The notes under the pieces were generated by a model, which saw only the letters and a list, made by a program, of their open reading frames with translations, had not been told where the DNA came from and made no database searches. 25,935 nucleotides of DNA from Pleurotus ostreatus/Saccharomyces cerevisiae fusant (Eukaryota > Opisthokonta). Shown piece after piece: positions 1 to 10,810 of the stretch. The translations under genes and the position numbers were made by a program. The stretch's first letter is position 1. Each line of letters opens with the position of its first letter. Where the stretch lies: assembly GCA_024196135.1 (NCBI GenBank), contig JAMQCK010000365.1, positions 1-25,935 of the forward strand, read 5' to 3'.

Positions 1-506
1 GGGGACTTTTCCGCCCACGCAGAAGAGCCATAGTATATCCCACACCACATCAATTAAAACCACCGCGCTACCAGCGTGCATATCATCATAAAAACGCCTG
101 AACTCAAAGTGCCTAACCGCCTCTGAGATCTAAAGAAAACCTGAGAAATACTTGAGAAGTCCAGAGCGCTCTCCTGCTCGCCTGCACTTTGCTCGCAAGG
201 ACCTAGCTCGTCTGAGGCTCTACGCGGACCGCGAACAAGCCCAATAGCGACGTTTGAAGTCGTAGAAACATCCCCTAGCAATAAAAATATATCGAACTCG
301 GTCACTCCCCTCTAAGGACGCCCAGTCACATATTGTGCGGTTGTGTTGTGGTTGTGAGGATCATCTATCCAGACTAGTGCGTCTTTCTACGGAGAGTGTA
401 CGATCCCATCAACCCACCCACGACCCACTCGTGATGTGAGGTGTAGGGAAGGACTCTGTAAGTACATTATGATATTTTCGAACTTATAAGCATATGTAAG
501 ACTATA
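1..506. other. 3' flank of the transposase, no gene recognised
   Basis: This is the sequence beyond the transposase stop codon, up to the window edge. An 83-codon open frame on the minus strand (54-305) has no recognisable domain and no clear splice partners, so I do not call it a gene. The left end of the transposon should lie here or beyond the window. I found no copy of the CACTG-type end seen near 5355. Confidence 0.4.
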
Positions 507-3500
507 TCATGCGAGGCTAGACTCTACGTCTACTCCCTCCGCGTCGTCTGAAACATCGCCGTCCTCATCGTCCTCCAGCAAAGCAGAATCCGTCACGCCC
601 TCGCTGTCCGGCATGCTGGCGAGCTGATGCACCTCGTGGGGGAAGTCCGGTGGGTTTAAATGACCAATACCCAAGCCCAGATAGCGCATCATCATGTCGC
701 GGTCAACAAATCTGACGAGCATCAGTTTGGGTGAGCTCAATGAGGTAATGTGTATTGTACTCACCGGGATACGTAGTAGCTCTCCCAGTCGCCCGTGAGG
801 CTGTCCCGAGCAACGGATGGTCCCAGCAGCGAGGTCGTCCTGCCACACGCGAATGCCGGGATGAGATGGCAAGCACGGACAACGAGCGCAGGGTCGAGAA
901 AGCCAAAGGCACCGGAGGGGTCGTCCTCGCAAACGTAGCCTATGCGGTCGAGCTTCAACGCGGCGGGACCTCCTGACCATCCCGGTTCCGACCCATACCA
1001 GCGAACCCAGAGGAATTCCATCCGCGTAGGCTCCAAAGCTTCCGGTCCACGAAACACGTTGGCATGAAAGATTCCTAGGACGCGGGCGTACCAGAATGGG
1101 CCATTCGGTCGACGGCCTGATGCATCCTTGTCCTCGTTGGACAAGACCATAACGTTACACTTTCCGGCATGCGAGATCTTCTCAAGCCTGCCATCCCGCA
1201 TGTCGTGTTTGACGTGCAGTATATCACGACCGCGTCGGATGTCGTACGTCGTAAAGTTGAAGGTTGCTGTAGCATGCGGATATATTCGGTTATGTTCAAT
1301 GTCAACTTTCGACCATTCCTCGCGAGAGTACTCAGGCTCGTCGCTGGCTGCCGCGGTGCCTTCGAAGCGCGCCAGTATGTGCGACTTGAGTTTCGGAATG
1401 AAGTCCTACAAGAAGGATCAGCAATGGACGAACTTCCTGGAGGAACGAGAGCAGACCTTAAATGCCGGATCCCCTTCGTGAGCTACTACCCATCGTGATA
1501 GATAGTACTTGTCGCCGGTCTCGTTCTCCGCGATGTGATGATGCGCTTCGGGGTCCACTTCCCTGCGACGTGGCTTGCGTTGTGCCCGAGAATCAGTGGC
1601 AGGGGCTGGCTTGCCACTGCAGGGTGAAGCCTCGCAAGGATCCGTGTCTTCAAAGTCCGTCGAAGCATCGTCATGCTCGGTCATGGTACTGCTCTGCGGA
1701 TAGACGGAGTCCAATTCAGAGTACATCCGCCGATGGACCCATTCTTGTACGTCGCGTTTTGCGAACTGGGCATCCAAATTGCTTGCGCCCATGCGCAGGC
1801 GTCGACGTTTGAGCACCCGGTGCTCCGATTCACCCTGCACAAGAAGAGATGAGCTTTTCCTGGCAAACAGATAGGTAAGTCGACTCACTGACTGTGTGCT
1901 GATCTGCACCAGCGAGCCATATTGCTTGATATGAGCCGCAGCGTCGCCAAGATAATGTAGCTTGATTGTCGCAAGGCTGAATATCTTGACTTTGCGGGCA
2001 TTGCCGCCACTGCTTCCTTGCGTACCCGAACCCGAAGTCGCCTTCTTTGTCTCCGCACGCTTTCTTGCAGTAAACTCGCGATCCGTCTCGCGTGTTGCAT
2101 ACGCGGGGCAGATGATATCTGCAAAGTACCGAAGCGCTTTGCCAAGCTCCGAGGTTACACGGTCAAGCATTTCCACTGACGACGACGTATGCATTTGAAG
2201 CTTCGCCAGGGAATGCCAGTACGCCATGAGATAGAGGAGTTTCTGTATCAATTCATCATGGTGCGCGTTGTCGAACAGACCTTCAAGGCACGGAATGGAG
2301 CACTGCAGGATGTCTTCGTAGTCGTGTGCTGCAAGTTGCTTCAGCTCCGCAACGTTGGCCCGAAAACAGCGAATTGTGTCGTAGCCGAAGGTGGGAACCA
2401 TGCGGAATCTTGAATTATACACTGTGAGGTCCAAAGCAAACACACAATATGCAAACCGCTCACCGTTCATTCAGCAGAAGAACCTTGGACCGGTCAATCG
2501 AGTACAGCATACGTATGAGGTGGGTTAGAAGACTCTTCCAGACGCCCAGCTCGAACTCGTGCATTATATCGACAACGAGCATCTCAAAGATATCGAAGTG
2601 GGTGCGTGTTAGTTGAGACGCGAAGGCAGAGAACGCATTCTGTGTAGCAGCGTTAATGCTCGATGTTATTCAGGATAAGGTCCGACCACGCACCTCGGTA
2701 GGGACAAGGGATTCGTCGAAGAGGAGATCCTCTACGGCTTCGCTATTGACAGCGTATCCCTCGTCGTAAATGACCTGCCGTGCTTCCGCAATCTTCTCAC
2801 GTCGTGAAAGGTCATCGGCGCGTTTGCAATCGACGCGAATATTGCGGTCTTCTTCGGTACCGAGCGCACGTATCTTCGTTTTCGGTACAGTGCAGCGAGT
2901 GCACGGGCATGCACCGAGATCACGTAGTGTAGCGATGAGAACCCTGTTACAAAGGTAAAGGTCAGCCGCCCGATGGTCAATCATCCAGCTACTCACTTCT
3001 CAGGATAGTCCGCCGAGTAAGTGAACAGTCGTGGATAGACGCGGCGCTTGATACCATCCGCACACGTCAGAACCACCCCGTGTTCATATGCATGCCTGAA
3101 TTCCTTATCCGACAATAATATCTTCCACACTTCGTGAAAGAGTTCACGACGGCAGTGGGTCAGCAGAGGCGCAGTCGGCGTGATACCTTTGCTTTTCAAG
3201 AAGTCGTTGATTGAGTCTGGAAGCTGCAACCCATTCAATGAGCTAGCTTACATGCTATAAGTAGAGGACCACATACCGAAGGAAAGAAAGCTGCTTGATG
3301 GGCTGCGTGCATCGACGGCTTCATGCGCTTGTGCATCGATAAGTTCCCGAAGAAAACATAGAGTGGCCAGGCCTTAGATTGCCCGAACTGGGCGATCTGC
3401 GTCGCGTCAGACCCCAGCATGTACGCCGCGATAACGCGCGGGAGGTCGCAGCCGGGCTCCGCAGGGGTAGCGAGAAGCTCGCGCTCTGCACGGCGAAAAG

Positions 3501-5086
3501 CTTCGGAGCTGTACAGCTCACCGTAGACCGATTCGACGTCAAAGCCCTCGTATGGAGGTGTCCACTGCTCCTCGTAAGGATGCCAATGAAAGTCATTGCC
3601 GAGCTCATCCTCTACGACTGTGCTTTTAAGAATGTGCATAAGCGAGCGAGTATGAACATTCGCGGCGTGGTAATGGTAGCAAGCTTCGTCCAAGCCAGGT
3701 GGTACTACTGTGTCGTTACGCTTAGCTGCGGCACGCTCGCGCGCACGCTGCTTGCGCTTGGCCGCAGTCATCTTCTGGCCAGTCGGTATCTTGATGAAGA
3801 CGGGTGTTGTCGACCATCCATTTCCCTTCCACGGAGACTGTACATCCGCCGCAACAAGCTCGTCCATCTTCTTGAAGTTCACACCATGAACGTCCTCGCT
3901 ATGGAAGCGGCGGTCATTCATCAGTGCATAGGTTCGGTCGCGCTCGCCTAGTGTCTTCGTCGTGCCGCCAGTATGATGGAGATGGTTGAACAAGAAAGAC
4001 GAGACGTTGGGATAGGGCCAGATGATATCTTGAATCCTCCGTGTTTTGCGCTGGTGCTCGGCGGGTAACTTCGTGTCGAGAAGGTCCTTCGGTGCAGCCT
4101 GCATGTCTGGAATCTTTGTAGGCCTCCGACGGTAGACCCGCGAGACGCCGAAGCGGTTGGGTTTGGTACGCGCGTTCTCATGGACGTGTAAGGTCACGCG
4201 CCGCGAAGGACCCGGGTCTACCTCTCTCTCGCTAGGACGGGGGAAAGGATCCGGCATATTGTCGTAGGCAGTGTGCAGCTCGCCGGGACCTTGCGGAAAG
4301 ACATCCATGGCGGCGAGTATGCGGCGAAGAGGCTTCCAACCGCGTTTTGACGGCGCAGAGGGGGGAGGGGGCAGGGGAGGACAGTCGTCGATAGCCGTCT
4401 GAGCCTGAGTAGCTAGGCCATCTCCGCCTGACACTGGTGGGAAGGCATAGCCCATGCTATGCTGTACAGATTGTAAGTCTCAGTGTGCTGAGGTATAGGC
4501 ATGACGCACCGAATCGTTCGTGGGCTCGGGAGTTTTGCAGCGGTCGATCTCCATGTCCGAGCTGGGAGCCTGTAGCGTGTACCGTATGAGCACCGTCAAG
4601 CGAAGCCCCACAAGGCAGCTTACGCACCTTTCTGGCCCGTATATGCGGGCGACAAGCGTCACCATCCATTCCCTCCGTACTTGAGGGGGATCGTGGGCGC
4701 TTGCGAGGCCGGATCGTGTTGAAGACGGCCTCCCTCAGACGCTGTACTCCCCCGCGCCTGCGAACACCGAGTATTTCCCTCGTCTTCAGATGAGCCGCCG
4801 AGCATTGTTTCGTATGGCGCGTGAGTGCCGCCTGCGATGCGAGGGGCCTGCCACACCCATCGCAGAGGAAGGGAAGGCGATCACTGTGCCAATGTTGAGG
4901 GAGGTTGCGTTGCGCACATCGTGATCTTTTCGCTGGGGAGCTCGAAGACGAAGAGGAGGAAGAGCTGGAGGAGCGCGAGCTGGATGAGGTGGAGGAGGAA
5001 TGGGAAGAGGAGCTGGTGGATATTACGGACCCCGACGTCGAGGAAGACGCGGTGGACAAGGAACGTGGGCGATCGCGACGCACCAT
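507..5086 (-). CDS. Plavaka-family transposase, apparently intact
   Basis: Predicted DDE-type transposase that would cut and move its own DNA element. Exons, minus strand: 5086-4628, 4569-4510, 4461-3277, 3223-2997, 2943-2694, 2639-2464, 2408-1889, 1834-1457, 1405-765, 711-507. They sum to 4101 nt (1366 aa) with every junction in phase; the nine introns are 48-58 bp. The N-terminus has a serine-rich run (about 14-50), then a zinc finger C75-x2-C78-x12-H91-x3-C95. The family core follows: GNDFHWHPYEEQW (about 461), LGSDATQIAQFGQSKAWP (about 523), FTYSADYPEK (about 635), a CPCTRC cysteine knuckle (about 656) and DIMHEFELGVWK (about 751). The C-terminus keeps the family endings GESEHR, DFIPKLKSHIL and FVDRDMMMRY. 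The conserved acidic residues D525, D640 and D751/E755 are candidate catalytic positions; that is inference. No stop or frameshift was needed. The start at 5086 is the last ATG before the Ser-rich region; in-frame ATGs further up lack support. Confidence 0.9.
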
Positions 5087-5357
5087 CGTGGGGGCAAAGG
5101 TCAAGATCGAGTGAGCTCCAATGTAAGTGTATGATGAGTAATGGGTATTGCAGTGATCTATGGAAAATGTATAGCCCGTATTGCAGCGCGGCCTCCTGCC
5201 AGTTGACTCGCCAGGGAGGTGCAGGATGATGGTAAGGGAATGTCGGGACGCACAAGACTGGCACTGCCCGATCGGATGCTTGGTCATCATGCGGTCCGCT
5301 TATCCGGACAGCCCAGCCCGGTATCGGCCCGCATGATGCGCAATCACCGACAGTGAA
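5087..5357. promoter_or_regulatory. Transposon 5' leader and edge, also the 3' flank of the questin-oxidase-like gene
   Basis: This 271-bp gap separates two minus-strand genes, the upstream one ending at 5358 and the transposase starting at 5086. It must therefore hold both the transcription end of the first and the promoter of the second. It also contains the candidate transposon edge and a hairpin. I saw no clear TATA box. Confidence 0.4.
5285..5338. repeat. Subterminal inverted repeat / nested hairpin
   Basis: CATCATGCGG (5285-5294) is the exact reverse complement of CCGCATGATG (5329-5338). A second small stem, GTCCG (5294-5298) against CGGAC (5305-5309), is nested inside. Subterminal inverted motifs are typical transposase-binding sites in DNA transposons, and this one lies 17-70 bp inside the proposed element edge. 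It could also fold in the 3' end of the neighbouring transcript. Confidence 0.55.
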
Positions 5358-6811
5358 TTATCTTTTTGGAAGGATTTTCGCGATGCACGCGCTGTCGATA
5401 ATGGAAGACCAGGCGTTCAGTGGGCGCGCGGGGTGGCCACCGATTTCGTGGGCGTCGCCGGTCGCGGGTGAGCCAATAGCATCGCGCGCCTCGTCGCCGA
5501 GAGCGGCCTGATGCTTGTAGAGGGCGTCCACATCGGGCTTCGGCCGGCCACGCGCCAGCACCGTCATGATCGTCGACCGAATGTACACCTGCAGCAGGCG
5601 CGCCTGATACTCCGGCTTGCGTGCCACGTCAAACAGCGTCTGCATGAACATCGAGCTCGTAAGCAGGTGCATGAGGAAGAAGTCGACGCGCGGCGGGGCA
5701 CCGCGGTCGTCGTGCCGGAGGCCCGTGGCGCCGAGGAAGAGCGTCGCCTCTACGATGGCCTCCTTGCGCTTCTGCTCGAGCGCGGTAGCGAATGCGGCGG
5801 CATCTTCCACGGGAGGAAAGGTCCAGCGTTTGGCGATCTCGAGTACGGTTCTGAGGGCCTCGGAGTGAGAGCGGAATTTCTGGGCATGGTGGCCGAAGAT
5901 GACTTCGGGGTCGTAGGGTCCGGGCTTGAGGGCGTCGGAGGCGTAGACCTCGTCAAAGAGCTCGTGGAGGGTTGGAGACTTGTTGGTTGTGTACGTCACG
6001 CTTGGAAGGCCAGAGGGTGTGTCGGCCAAGAGATCGGGGAAGACTGGCTCGGTCATCGCCGTGAGCGAAAGCCCGGCAGCGACGAGGAAGTCCTGCTTGA
6101 ACTCGAGACCCAGCTATGTTCGGGGTCAGCGGGATATCGACAAGATATTTTTGAGGAACGTACGGCGAGTTGAATCCAAGGGTGGAAACTGTAGCTTTAA
6201 TCAGCGACTGATAGCAAGGAAAGAGGTCCGTATACTCACACTGCGCTCCCCAGCCGCGCGAGCATGATAGACCCATTGCCGTTGGCCTCGGGAGAGAAGA
6301 CAAACCGCTCAGCTGTGGCCTCGGCACCGTGCTCAGCGATCTGGCCGCTGAAGAACCGTAGGTATCCGGCGTACGCGCTGGAAGATGGTCAATCTCCTCA
6401 CTCAAATGCTTGACAGACTCGAGGTACATTTCCTTGCCGAGGTAAGCCGTCCAATTCTCGTTCGTGATATGCGGGATTTCGTCGCTTTGCTTTCCGAGAG
6501 TGGCAGAACGCTGCGCTGCGGCTTCGGCGTCGTAGATGCTCTGAAGTAGGTGCGCAGAGCCGCCCAGGTCGAGAACGGAGAGAAGGCTAACAATCACATT
6601 AGCTCTAGCTAGTTGGTGGTCGAAGTGAAACTCACTGGTGCGGAAGGTGATTATGAAAGCCCTGCTCGTTGAAGAAGCAGTGATGCTTAATGAAGTCCTG
6701 CTGCAGCAGCCTTTGAGTGAGCGCTGCAGCCTGCGGCGTCACCCCGGGAAAGTTGACGAGACCCTTGCGCAAGGGAGAAGTCGTGCGAGCCTGTATGTCG
6801 AGGGAAGACAT
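5358..6811 (-). CDS. Questin-oxidase-like (DUF4243) oxidoreductase
   Basis: Member of the questin oxidase / AflY-like family, whose characterised members perform Baeyer-Villiger-type ring cleavage of anthraquinones in ascomycete polyketide pathways. The substrate here is unknown. Exons, minus strand: 6811-6636, 6586-6428, 6377-6240, 6188-6164, 6113-5358; 1254 nt, 417 aa, all junctions in phase, introns 49-51 bp. Family hallmarks are the His-rich HHCFFNEQGFHNHLPHH at 43-59, FHPWIQLALGLEF at about 159-171 and DFFLMHLLTSSMF at 310-322. The last two histidine motifs are typical of the family and probably form the active site. Exon 4 is only 25 nt and encodes the essential HPW stretch. The start ATG lies about 55 nt downstream of a TTTATAAA box. 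The transposon edge abuts the stop codon. Many basidiomycetes carry such genes outside any polyketide cluster, and no polyketide synthase is seen here. Confidence 0.88.
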
Positions 6812-7444
6812 CGAGCAAACGATGCGGAATGTGACGTGTTATGGGCAGGCTGTTCACCCACCACGTTTATAAACTAGAGATGTCGCCCTGATGATTCGGT
6901 TGGTCGGTTGGTGAGAATGCGTGCTGCCAGAGCTACATCGCTGACGTGTATGGCGGCATTCTCTCGGCGTCAGCAACAGTATGAGCACTTGGTGAAGACC
7001 TTGGAGTCAGCAAGGCGCGTGCCACATGGTCGTGACCTCGAGAGAAGCATGGGTATGGTTCGATCTGTTGTTGGGGAGAAAATCAGGGCGAAAGGTGGAA
7101 TTAATGACAACGGTCTGGTGAGGAGAGCGTATAGTGTTCAGAAGAGTCTCCGGGAGTTGGTCAAGGCCCAGAGAATAAGGATACTATTGCACTGTGAGAG
7201 TCACTCGTGCGCTCCTTCAAGTTCTTTCCGTATCGCAGCCAGATATTGCTGAGCATTGACAGTCAGATTTCGTTCAACTCAAATTTTCCTGAATTTCGTA
7301 GGGAAGACAGCCTTGCAGGCAGCCAGAGAGAAACCAAGATGACGGGAGGACGCAGATGACCGGGACGACGGCCCGGTCCCGGTGTCGGTGCGTCAGCGTT
7401 CCGCTCGGGCGCCAATCACCAGTCACCGCTTGCCAACTCCCACC
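6812..7444. promoter_or_regulatory. Shared upstream region of two divergent genes
   Basis: This 633-bp gap lies between the start codons of the questin-oxidase-like gene (minus) and SDHAF2 (plus). It should carry both promoters. Open frames inside it (for example 6908-7252, plus) show no family features. Confidence 0.5.
6866..6873 (-). promoter_or_regulatory. TATA-like box for the questin-oxidase-like gene
   Basis: TTTATAAA (a perfect palindrome) lies 55-62 nt upstream of the ATG at 6811, a usual distance for a fungal core promoter with a short leader. Inferred from position only. Confidence 0.45.
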
Positions 7445-7974
7445 ATGTTGGCCACCGTCGCTCGCCAGGCTCGCTCGCGCCTCCTCGTATCCCGCCCCCT
7501 CGCAGTGCGCACCATAGCATGCTCTGCACCTAGGCGTGCGGACCCCTGGCCACTTCCTCATACTCCCGAGCATCTCGAGAAAACCCGGACACCTACTGAC
7601 GTCCCGCCCCCGAAGCCCCTCGAGCGCACGGGGGAGAGTGTGGAGAAGATGCGCGCACGGCTGGTGTACCAGTCGCGGAAGCGGGGGACTTTGGAGAGCG
7701 ACTTACTCCTCAGCACGTTTGCGCGTGATAACCTGTCGACGATGACCGAGGATGAGATGCGCGAGTATGACAAGGTGTGTCGTCAGATTTGTTGACGAGG
7801 GGATCGTGCTGACAAGTTGTACAGCTGCTGGACGAGCCTGACTGGGATATCTACTACTGGGCGACTGGCAAGCGGACGCCGCCCGAGCGTTGGCAGGAGT
7901 CGCCGCTCCTGAAGAAGCTGTCTGTTCACGCGAAGAACGAGGGCAAGGTCGTCCGCAGGATGCCTTCGCTGTAG
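7445..7974 (+). CDS. SDHAF2: Succinate dehydrogenase assembly factor 2, mitochondrial (Sdh5)
   Basis: SDHAF2/Sdh5 binds the flavoprotein subunit of succinate dehydrogenase in the mitochondrial matrix and promotes covalent FAD attachment. Exons 7445-7774 and 7825-7974 give 159 aa, close to the usual 150-170. The family core is clear: [20 protein letters not shown] (69-88) and [15 protein letters not shown] (111-125), the intron falling exactly before LLDEP. Residues 1-35 are rich in Arg, Ala and Ser with no acidic residue before D33, as expected for a mitochondrial presequence. The start at 7445 has a CACCATG context and begins a good presequence. An in-frame ATG at 7382 would add 21 residues and weaken it. 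Housekeeping gene; no functional link to its neighbours is expected. Confidence 0.95.
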
Positions 7975-9130
7975 CGAAAGTCACCATCGCCTCCCATGCC
8001 TTCTCAACCTTGTACACTACGTCTACCAGACCAATGGCAGCTGCAGCCGTTGGCGAATCGCAAGCCCCCCCTTCAGACTCCTTGTCGCTCTTTCTACGGA
8101 CGCGTTCATGTCGTAAATCACGGTCTACCCTTGCCGAACATGAACAATCCACCTCTGCGGGCGAGACTGTACCTCTGACGGGCGGGTGAGATCCGTCGTT
8201 CACGAGCAAGTGCAGGTCAAGTATTACATGGACAGCCGGTGATCAAAGTCCTTCAAAAGATCACAGCCTGGCATAATGTCAATACCCAAGCGACTTATCT
8301 TATCACTATCTCTTGATCCCCGACACCCCGGAGAGGCGTTTCGTCCAGATCACCCACAACGTATTCCCACCAGGAGGCTGTCCTGCTTGCTACGCGACCC
8401 GTCGGACGATCGGGGGTTGTCCTCGTCGCGCCTCGCGCCTCAGCCTCAGGGGAGACGCGTATCGGATGCCCCCAACTCGAGTTCAGCCGCGAAATGAAAG
8501 GCGGAAGCAAAGACGATGCGCCTCGCCATCTCCCAGAAGGGTAGCTGTTGACTGAAGGCCTCATCGATCCTTATGAGCTCGACTACCTCGCTAGTAGTGT
8601 CTTGCCTGCGGACCTGAGGTACGGCAGGCCGCGCACCGCTTACTGTCACTGAGAACGCGTTGCGCAGAACCATGTCTTTCAATGCTTCCCGAAAACGGTA
8701 GTGCGGCACTTTCCATGGTCGGACTACCCATTGAGGTCCTCGCGAGGCCCGTCTTGAACGTGTTTTGGCCTGTCAGCAAGGGGCGCCGACACCGCCAATC
8801 CTCTGATGCCATATTGAAGCTGTGCCGAAGTCAGTAACGCGAGGTAGGAGGGCTGAGTGGAAGGCAGGCAGAAGAATGGCAATTGCTGACGAGAGTGGGT
8901 CGGCAGCGCGGGCGGGCCCGATGTGGCACAAAGACCTGCGACAACCCCTTCCCGGAGGTCCGGCGAGTGCGCTGCGTGTAGGACAGCCTGTTAGATGGTA
9001 TATAAGGTGTGATAAGTGGACTGAACGCTCATCCGCTCCCCTCCTCCCCACCTCCCACCTTCCATCGCCTCCTACCCTTTCCGCCTTGTCTATCGTCTTT
9101 TATCCTCCCTTGTCCGTGTCGATTTGAATC
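7975..9130. other. Intergenic, no supported gene
   Basis: This 1156-bp region lies between SDHAF2 and the RTA1-family gene. Several open frames overlap on both strands; the cleanest-looking is an 87-codon minus-strand frame (8446-8709). None shows a domain or a consistent splice pattern. The right part holds the promoter of the RTA1-family gene. Confidence 0.5.
8999..9006 (+). promoter_or_regulatory. TATA box for the RTA1-family gene
   Basis: TATATAAG lies about 125 nt before the ATG at 9131. A pyrimidine-rich stretch (about 9030-9120) follows, as in many fungal leaders. Confidence 0.6.
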
Positions 9131-10336
9131 ATGTCCGACGAATACGCGAACATCACCCTCTCCGACTTGACGCCCGAGCAAATCAATGAGCTCTCGTCCT
9201 ACGGCTACGTCCCCACCGAGTGGATATGTATCCTCTATCTCGTCCTCTTCGGTCTCACCACTGGTACGCTTGACCCCCTTTCCCCCTCTCCCAACCTCCT
9301 ACTCACCTACCCCTCCAGCCGCCCACTTCTTCCAAACAATCTGGTACCGCCAATGGTGGCTCTTCGCGACCGTCGTGCTTTGTGGTGGCCTCGAGTGCCT
9401 CGGCTGGGCGGGAAGGTTTTGGAGTAATCAGAACATCCTTGCGGACGATCCCTACATGATTCAGTACGTTGCCACTGCTTCACCATGCTATGCCGTTGCT
9501 GATCAATGGCCGCAGAATCGTCACGACTATCATCGCGCCCACGCCTCTGCTGGCTGCCAACTTCGTCATGATGGGGCGCCTCGTTCGCCGCTTGGGTCCC
9601 TCGTACAGCCGGTTGAGCCCGCGGTGGTATACTATTATTTTCTGCTCTTCCGTACGTCGACTCATCGCGGTTGATGCCTGAGCTTCCGACTGACGAGCGC
9701 CCAGGACGTCATCTCTCTCGTCGTGCAGGGAGCCGGTGGTGGCATGGCCGCGTCCGCCGACGACCATGAGGGTGCTGACAACGTACGTTAACGCCTTTCT
9801 GCACATCGCACAGTAGCCAGTAGCTTACCTCTCTCCAGGGTGGCCGTATCATGCTCGGCGGTATCTCCTTCCAGCTCGCCGTCATCGTCTTCTTCACGCT
9901 CTTCGCCTTCGAGTTCCTCTGGCGCTACTTCAACGACCGCCCGCACGCGAAGCGCGTCACGCCCGCCGAGTCCGCGTCCACGCTCACCCCGCCGCGCGGC
10001 GTCCTCACGACCCCGCTCAAGCTCACCATCGTCTGCCTGGGCATTACGACCGTGCTCCTCGTCATCCGCGCCGTCTACCGCCTCATCGAGCTCTCTGACG
10101 GTTGGAACGGCACGATCATTACGACGGAGATCTGGTTCAGTGAGTTTGCTACCTCGCTTGGTGGAAGTTGAACAATGTCTAATACAACTCCTCCAGACAT
10201 CTTCGACGCCGCCATGGTCGTCATCGTCATGTTCACCCTGAACGTCCTCCACCCGGGCTGGCTCCTGCGCGACCCGGCCCCGATGATCCAGGACAAGCCA
10301 TACGACTACAGCACGGTCAACGTCAACGTCGCTTGA
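9131..10336 (+). CDS. RTA1-family seven-helix membrane protein
   Basis: RTA1/RSB1-type proteins are fungal seven-transmembrane proteins linked to lipid translocation, sphingoid-base resistance and 7-aminocholesterol tolerance, at the plasma membrane or ER. The substrate here is not known. Exons: 9131-9263, 9319-9463, 9516-9651, 9705-9782, 9839-10139, 10197-10336; 933 nt, 310 aa, every junction in phase, introns 52-57 bp. Family features include LECLGWAGRFWS (69-80), the motif DVISLVVQGAGGGMAA (139-154), GGRIMLGGISFQL (165-177) and IRAVYRLIELSDGWNG then TEIWFNIFDAAM (about 240-271). Seven hydrophobic segments are visible (about 30-48, 55-72, 93-113, 131-151, 168-192, 224-244, 264-283). NIT near residue 7 is a possible outer-face glycosylation site. 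The gene is convergent with PWP2. Confidence 0.92.
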
Positions 10337-10810
10337 GCTGTTTTCTTATTTATGCATTTTTGGCCCGTTGCTTTTATGCATTTCTCGCCTTACGCATCTC
10401 ATTTGTTGTCGAGTTCCCATCATCACCACCTACCTATCCTCGGACTTTCACGTTGCCACGAATTAGCGCTCGCTTATAGAGTAGACGATTCACAAGACGG
10501 ACTTGTACTTAACTTATCAACCTACGTAGTGCGATGGCTGGTTATGTCTCCTGCAATGCAATCTGGGGGATTGCGGATCACCTTGGCTTGGATGAGGCAG
10601 ACTCGGATCGATGTGCAAGAACGACCAAAGGACCCTCCGAAATCGCTGCTGAGATCGTATGCTAGGCTCACGACTCTGGCACGCAAGTGTAGTGCGCGTG
10701 ACCTATAGTTCATTGAGAATTGTTGTTGAAGAACACCGTATACACTTGTCGAATTCGAAGGGAAAGGGTAGGCAAAGAACTTGCAAGTCAATGCTAGGTT
10801 GACTACAGTG
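10337..10810. other. Convergent 3' flanks
   Basis: This 474-bp gap separates the stop codons of the RTA1-family gene (plus) and PWP2 (minus). It should contain both 3' untranslated regions and transcription ends. The open frames at 10352-10708 (plus) and 10522-10833 (minus) are overlapping and featureless. Confidence 0.5.

Larger units (their letters stand above)
507..5355 (-). mobile_element. Plavaka-type DNA transposon (left end not located)
   Basis: The interval covers the complete transposase gene and its 5' leader. The right boundary is proposed at 5355 because the minus strand starts there with CACTGTCGG, a CACT-type end like those of related CACTA/KDZ-class elements. It is followed within 75 bp by subterminal inverted motifs (5285-5294 against 5329-5338). 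No matching left terminus was found in the first 506 bp, so the element may run off the window. The left coordinate given is simply the stop codon. Family identity rests on the transposase. The boundary is inference. Confidence 0.55.

Noticed and set aside
426..436. CACTCGTGATG as a possible left terminus of the Plavaka element
   Set aside because: Only CACT and a few scattered bases agree with the proposed right end (CACTGTCGGTGATTG); not better than chance.
4905..5114. Plus-strand open frame coding a highly acidic Glu/Asp-rich peptide
   Set aside because: It is the reverse reading of the serine-rich start of the transposase; composition alone explains it.
5511..6173. 220-codon plus-strand open frame
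   Set aside because: It lies opposite the questin-oxidase-like exons, which carry clear family motifs; the plus frame has none.
8446..8709. 87-codon minus-strand frame that reads like ordinary protein
   Set aside because: No recognised motif, no splice partners and no conserved neighbour to support it; left as unassigned intergenic sequence.
9788..10252. 154-codon minus-strand Glu/Asp/Arg-rich frame
   Set aside because: Antisense shadow of exon 5 of the RTA1-family gene in G+C-rich DNA.
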